From JBFLVQ01 sp040758525 (lineage in GTDB: Bacteria; Acidobacteriota; Blastocatellia; Chloracidobacteriales; JADJPF01), in NCBI GenBank assembly GCA_040758525.1, contig JBFLVQ010000410.1:1-8778 (forward strand): 8,778 nucleotides of DNA, written 5' to 3'. The notes beneath the pieces are model-generated. The model searched no databases. It was not told the DNA's origin and worked only from the letters and a program-made list of their open reading frames with translations. How positions within the stretch are numbered: the stretch's first letter is position 1; each line of letters starts with the position of its first letter. A program made the translations under genes and the position numbers. This document shows, one piece after another, positions 6,901 to 8,778 of the stretch.

Positions 6901-7091
6901 ATCTCTGTCTCTATCTCTTGAGGGGATGCGCCAGGATTAATGACTGTGACGGTGATGGTGGGAAGATCAATCTTAGGAAATCGATCGACACCAAGACTGA
7001 AGAAAGAGAATGCTCCTACTACTGTCAAAGCGAGTATCAACATTGTTGCAAAGACAGGTCGGTGCACACATATTTCGGCCAACTTCTGCAT
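3903..7091 (-). CDS. RND efflux transporter permease, HAE (AcrB/MexB-like) type
   Basis: Inner-membrane proton/drug antiporter, the motor of the tripartite pump. It has 1062 residues (AcrB has 1049). TM1 spans 13-32 and is followed by the typical GVDRFPKIDLPTITV; a periplasmic porter/docking region runs to about 335. TM2-6 span about 338-486, with TM4 carrying the proton-relay pair Asp400-Asp401 (AcrB D407/D408). A charged cytoplasmic loop (491-515) precedes TM7 (537-557), a second porter region (560-860) and TM8-12 (862-1019). Lys931 in VVKKNAIL and Thr968 in RPILMTT match AcrB K940 and T978, so the relay is complete. It lacks the signatures I would expect of metal exporters (CusA type), so amphiphilic organic substrates are more likely; the real substrate is not readable. 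ATG 7091 has GGAGG 11 bases upstream. The C-terminus is an unusual run of Arg followed by HAGEFPSD. Confidence 0.95.
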   Translation of the reverse strand: MQKLAEICVHRPVFATMLILALTVVGAFSFFSLGVDRFPKIDLPTITVTVINPGASPQEIETEITDKVEEAVNTISGIDELRSTSVEGVSQVFVTFLLEKDPNVAAQEIRDKVNRIISDLPDTAETPIVEKLDTDAAPVVRIAVAAPRSLREVTTIADKQIKERIESVNGVGQVQIVGGREREIHILLDPDRMQAYNVTVTEVANAVRQQNLDLPGGRVDQGSRELTVRTMGRIVDPASFNDIAVVTRNQYPIKLRDIGKVEDSAEEQRTSARLNNQPAVTLIVLKQSGQNTVTVADAVKERLVEITPTLPKDVRIQIVGDQSIFIKSAVNSIKTHLIEGSILAALVVFLFLWNLRSTIISAIAIPTSIIATFGLMNAMGYTLNQITMLALTLMVGIVIDDAIVVLENIYRFIEEKGLPPFQAAIEGTREIGLAVMATTLSLLAVFVPVGFMGGIVGRFMSSFGLTSAFAIAVSLLVSFTLTPTLTARVIKLPKSTKEGEGENTSAKPESAKASRVYQFIDLTYLRLLEWAMAHRKIMVIASLLVIISIVPLFIFVGKNFLPVDDESQFELTIRAPEGSTLAATSVVCERIATEIRKLPGVTDTLTTIGGGQQQIVNVGSIYVKLKPIQERDMSQQQLMLKVREILNRYPQQLRTSVQQVAAISGGGFRNADIQYILNGPDLQKLATYADQLKEKMRTIPFVVDIDSSLVTGKPELRVIIDRVRAADMGVRVGDIAQALNTLVAGQEVSTFNAGTDQYEVRLRALSEYRTSAEQLKHMLVSSSKIGAVSLDNLVRIEEAAGPSAIERLNRQRQVMLVANVKPGGSQAKVIDQMNQFVKEINLAPGYKAGLAGRSRELGRAGFYFMLAFLLSFTFMYMVLAAQFESFIHPVTILLTLPLAIPFGIISLLVTGQTVNIYSGLGLLVLFGVVKKNAILQIDHTNGLRAKGMSRYQAILQANRDRLRPILMTTIALVAGMIPLVLSSGPGAGTNRSIGVLVVGGQTLCLLLTLLVVPVFYSLFEDLRELPIWPNMVRRYRVITTKLTSLVSERRRRRRHAGEFPSD
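3937..3942 (-). promoter_or_regulatory. Shine-Dalgarno of the tolC-like gene inside the permease gene
   Basis: AAGGAG lies 8 bases before the channel ATG (3928) and within the last codons of the permease, in a purine-only tract. This fixes ATG 3928 as the start and makes coupled translation of the two genes likely. In the permease frame the same tract encodes consecutive arginines. Confidence 0.7.
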
Positions 7092-7102
7092 AACTCGACT
7101 GA

Positions 7103-7107
7103 CCTCC
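7103..7107 (-). promoter_or_regulatory. Shine-Dalgarno of the RND permease gene
   Basis: GGAGG lies in the 30-bp gap after the adaptor stop codon, 11 bases before ATG 7091. The spacing is slightly long but supports this start, which matches the conserved N-terminus just before TM1. Confidence 0.55.
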
Positions 7108-7121
7108 GAACGCCTTTGTTA

Positions 7122-8444
7122 CTATGGCGTTACTGCTACACCATCATATAGTTGAGCGACATTACTAGTAGCAACTACTTCATCGCGAGAGACACCTGAG
7201 AGGACTTCTATCCAACCATTCTCTTTCACGCCGGGCTGTATTACCCGTAGCCGCGCTACATTATTTTCAATAACGTAGACAAATGTTGAGTTTGTATTTT
7301 GATCAGTAGTGACTGCCTCAACAGGTACAAAAACACTCTCTTTACTAGCTGGCTCGATTATGTGAGCAGTAGCAAACATACCAGGATATAAGAGATTGTC
7401 TGGATTGGTGAGACCTACTACGGCATAAATAACTCTCGCCGTAGGATCGGCGGTAGGGCTAATAATGGTTACTTTCCCTTGAAACTTCCTTTCTGGATAT
7501 GCAGTAACACTAATCTCGACGGGTTGAGCAAGCGCTAAATGACTGGCATCTACCTCTGGCACCTGTAGCGATAGTTTGAGTAAGCTGGTGATCTGTAAAG
7601 TAATGAGCTTTGATGCAGGAGTAACATATTCCCCCACGGCAGCAGGACGATCAGAGATAAAACCAGCAAAAGGTGCTCTAATTACGGTATCATTAAGCGC
7701 CTTTTGCGCAATAGCAAGCTGGACATGTGCGCCTTCATAAGCGGCTTGTGCCGAAGCAACGCCTTGATTGCTTTGTTTTGCTACATTCAAAGCCGCTTCA
7801 TACTGCCTATGCGCAGCCTTGGCCTGTGCTTGTGCCGTTTCCGCTTGTGTGCGTGCCTGGTCATAGACACTACGAGATATATCACCGCTCTCTATTAGAT
7901 TGGCATAACGATTGGCATTGGTTTCTGCTAGCTTAGCTTGTGCTTGCGCAGATTCATAAGCTGCTAATGCTGCTTGTACCTCTGGGATCTGATGGGGATC
8001 AAATTTTTCCCCTACTTCCAGTCCAAGTTTAGCTTTGGCTTGACGCAGTGCTGCCAGTGCCTGGTTTTCTGCTGCTTGTGCCTGTTCCAGGCGTAGCCGT
8101 GCATCTTGATCTGCGAGGCGCATAATTATGTCGCCTTGCTTTACATAGCTGCCAACATCAACTGGTGTTGCTGCTATCTGTCCAGAAATTTCCGGAGCAA
8201 TATCAGAGGATTCATAAGGTAGGAAAGTACCTGTTACTTGTAAGAATGATGGCACTGACTTTACAATCGCGCTGGTGGTAGCAACCTTTACCGCAGTAAC
8301 AGTAGTGTTTGTGCTAGGATCAGTTTTGTTTTTGGCACTCGATTCTGTACTACGACAGGCAAGCGATACTATGGCAATTACTGCTAAGATAATAGTTGTA
8401 ATTACTCTAAAATTGCTCTTATTAAGAGAAAACCAACATAGCAT
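7122..8444 (-). CDS. RND periplasmic adaptor (membrane fusion protein, HlyD/AcrA family)
   Basis: Adaptor that bridges permease and outer-membrane channel. Of its 440 residues, about 14-29 form a hydrophobic signal ending in SLAC, so Cys30 is a probable, though imperfect, lipidation site. Next come a Ser/Thr-rich linker, half a lipoyl domain (SGQIAATPVDVGSYVKQGDIIMRL, in two parts around 87-110), an Ala/Gln-rich coiled-coil hairpin (about 113-252), the second lipoyl half (VIRAPFAGFISDR, 254-266), a beta-barrel domain (about 288-362) and a membrane-proximal domain (370-440). The hairpin tip holds Arg179, Leu183 and Ser190, the R-x3-L-x6-S spacing of the RLS motif that binds TolC. Helix one carries an extra segment LGLEVGEKFDP (140-150). 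ATG 8444 follows AAAGG with good spacing. It is the first gene of the operon, 30 bp before the permease. Confidence 0.94.
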   Translation of the reverse strand: MLCWFSLNKSNFRVITTIILAVIAIVSLACRSTESSAKNKTDPSTNTTVTAVKVATTSAIVKSVPSFLQVTGTFLPYESSDIAPEISGQIAATPVDVGSYVKQGDIIMRLADQDARLRLEQAQAAENQALAALRQAKAKLGLEVGEKFDPHQIPEVQAALAAYESAQAQAKLAETNANRYANLIESGDISRSVYDQARTQAETAQAQAKAAHRQYEAALNVAKQSNQGVASAQAAYEGAHVQLAIAQKALNDTVIRAPFAGFISDRPAAVGEYVTPASKLITLQITSLLKLSLQVPEVDASHLALAQPVEISVTAYPERKFQGKVTIISPTADPTARVIYAVVGLTNPDNLLYPGMFATAHIIEPASKESVFVPVEAVTTDQNTNSTFVYVIENNVARLRVIQPGVKENGWIEVLSGVSRDEVVATSNVAQLYDGVAVTP

Positions 8445-8453
8445 ATAAGATTA

Positions 8454-8458
8454 CCTTT
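8454..8458 (-). promoter_or_regulatory. Shine-Dalgarno of the adaptor gene
   Basis: AAAGG (then T) lies about 9 bases before ATG 8444 and decides the start; the resulting N-terminus gives a complete signal sequence. Confidence 0.55.
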
Positions 8459-8589
8459 ATTGGCAAGAACCAACTCTATCAATATCACAATAGTTTCTGC
8501 GACAACCGCTCATCGTAATTCAGTTAAAAACCTTTCTGCGAGAATATGTTGAGTAACTACCAAGATTAGTTGTTTCTTTATCTCTACGA

Positions 8590-8637
8590 TCATTTCAGTT
8601 GTAATAGATCAATAGCTCGGCAAAAGGTTCCCGACAT
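8590..8637 (-). CDS. Candidate 15-codon leader ORF in the efflux operon 5' region
   Basis: An ATG at 8637 opens a 15-codon frame (MSGTFCRAIDLLQLK, TGA at 8592-8590) between the operon promoter and the adaptor gene. Its ribosome binding site AAGGA (8647-8643) is 5 bases upstream, better placed than those of some full genes here. The same AAGGA sits in the 3' arm of a stem-loop (8644-8661). Leader peptides that sense ribosome-targeting drugs are known upstream of resistance genes, so a regulatory role is possible. No clear attenuator follows in the remaining 145 bases, and a frame this short can arise by chance. No known peptide is recognised. Confidence 0.3.
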   Translation of the reverse strand: MSGTFCRAIDLLQLK

Positions 8638-8643
8638 AATGAT

Positions 8644-8661
8644 CCTTAAAAGTAATTAAGG
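8644..8661 (-). promoter_or_regulatory. Stem-loop hiding the leader ORF ribosome binding site
   Basis: On the minus strand CCTTAA (8661-8656) pairs perfectly with TTAAGG (8649-8644) around the loop TTACTT. The 3' arm contains most of the AAGGA of the 15-codon leader ORF. As RNA it would lower initiation at that ORF; as DNA it is a 6-6-6 inverted repeat and could be a protein site instead. It starts about 34 bases after the predicted transcription start. Confidence 0.35.
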
Positions 8662-8673
8662 CTCTGATATTAG

Positions 8674-8695
8674 AGTAAGTAACGATTTACTTACT
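8674..8695. promoter_or_regulatory. Inverted-repeat operator, TetR/AcrR-like, of the efflux operon
   Basis: AGTAAGTAA (8674-8682) and TTACTTACT (8687-8695) are perfect 9-bp inverted arms around CGAT. Each arm is a doubled GTAA unit. The site starts at the predicted +1 of the operon promoter, where a bound repressor would block initiation. Twenty-two bp with such arms is typical of TetR-family repressors, which often control RND operons from a neighbouring gene. No regulator gene is in the window; it could lie beyond 8778. As RNA the same bases would form a 5'-terminal hairpin, a weaker alternative explanation. Confidence 0.6.
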
Positions 8696-8701
8696 TAGTC
8701 C

Positions 8702-8730
8702 AATATAACAAGCGCTCAATAAGCGGTCAA
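8702..8730 (-). promoter_or_regulatory. Sigma70-type promoter of the efflux operon
   Basis: The minus strand reads -35 TTGACC (8730-8725, five of six), 17 bases, then -10 TATATT (8707-8702, five of six). Transcription would start near 8695, leaving a leader of about 250 bases before the adaptor ATG. The position directly next to the inverted repeat supports both calls. The rest of 8445-8778 holds the leader and, beyond 8731, sequence in which I see nothing certain. Confidence 0.65.
8710..8730. repeat. Tandem 10-bp near-repeat with 11-bp pitch in the promoter
   Basis: AAGCGCTCAA (8710-8719) and AAGCGGTCAA (8721-8730) differ at one base and are spaced by one helical turn. They cover the -35 box and most of the spacer. 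Such same-face direct repeats can bind response regulators or other dimeric proteins. The second copy includes the -35 bases, so part of the resemblance could be coincidence. Confidence 0.35.
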
Positions 8731-8778
8731 CCACAGCATCACGGCTTGCCTTGCTATATATAGAATCATTTATCATAT

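Noticed and set aside
3903..8444. Heavy-metal (CusCBA-type) exporter
   Set aside because: The permease shows no Met cluster that I can recognise and the adaptor has no metal-binding tail; the TM4 and TM10 motifs fit the HAE group better.
8457..8513. A second short minus-strand ORF of 18 codons (MSGCRRNYCDIDRVGSCQ) just before the adaptor gene
   Set aside because: Its ATG at 8513 has no Shine-Dalgarno at a usable distance, so I treat it as chance although its stop abuts the adaptor ribosome binding site.
8740..8778. A rightward promoter for a divergent regulator gene near the right edge
   Set aside because: TTGCCT and AT-rich hexamers are present, but no pair has acceptable spacing, and the gene itself would be outside the window.
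1..8778. CRISPR arrays, tRNA or rRNA genes
   Set aside because: No regularly spaced repeats and no cloverleaf-like or rRNA-like sequence seen on either strand.

Overview
The window looks like a piece of chromosome from a Gram-negative (diderm) bacterium. It carries a complete three-part envelope efflux system with a lipoprotein-type adaptor, an inner-membrane RND pump and a TolC-type outer-membrane channel. The proteins have a style I associate with Acidobacteriota (Blastocatellia-like), for example the TolC stretch LLRGLRIDDNR followed by KKNLSLTDAQFR. That placement is an impression from memory, not a search result. Every gene I accept lies on the minus strand.

Reading in the direction of transcription, from right to left: bases 8445-8778 hold no full-length gene but do hold a dense control region. 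It has a sigma70-type promoter (-35 TTGACC, 17-base spacer, -10 TATATT). A perfect 9-4-9 inverted repeat starts at the predicted transcription start and resembles a TetR-family operator. A roughly 250-base leader follows, with a stem-loop that buries the ribosome binding site of a 15-codon leader ORF. The adaptor gene (7122-8444), the RND permease (3903-7091) and the TolC channel (2180-3928) then form a compact operon. The first gap is 30 bp and the last two genes overlap by 26 bp. The pump would take amphiphilic compounds from the periplasm or inner leaflet and pass them out through the channel. No substrate can be deduced.

A glutathione peroxidase-like thiol peroxidase with a lipoprotein signal (1485-2081) follows after 98 bp. 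It appears to have its own promoter (TTGACA, 16 bases, TATGAT) with a small palindrome over the start site. Its 3' gap (1360-1484) contains two stem-loops.

The left end is an IS200/IS605-type insertion that carries only tnpB (about 91-1374) and no tnpA. TnpB keeps its three RuvC acidic residues and its zinc finger. The right end has the IS608-like signals GAAT, hairpin and TCAA. The 3' part of tnpB together with the right end folds into a pseudoknotted structure that looks like an omegaRNA, with its guide read from the host flank. The element has an extended -10 promoter that would make a leaderless tnpB mRNA. Bases 1-90 beyond the element hold only an open minus-strand frame cut by the window edge.

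The gene content is ordinary. What deserves a second look is the regulatory architecture of the efflux operon and the omegaRNA/TnpB element. I see no sign of a new multi-gene system.
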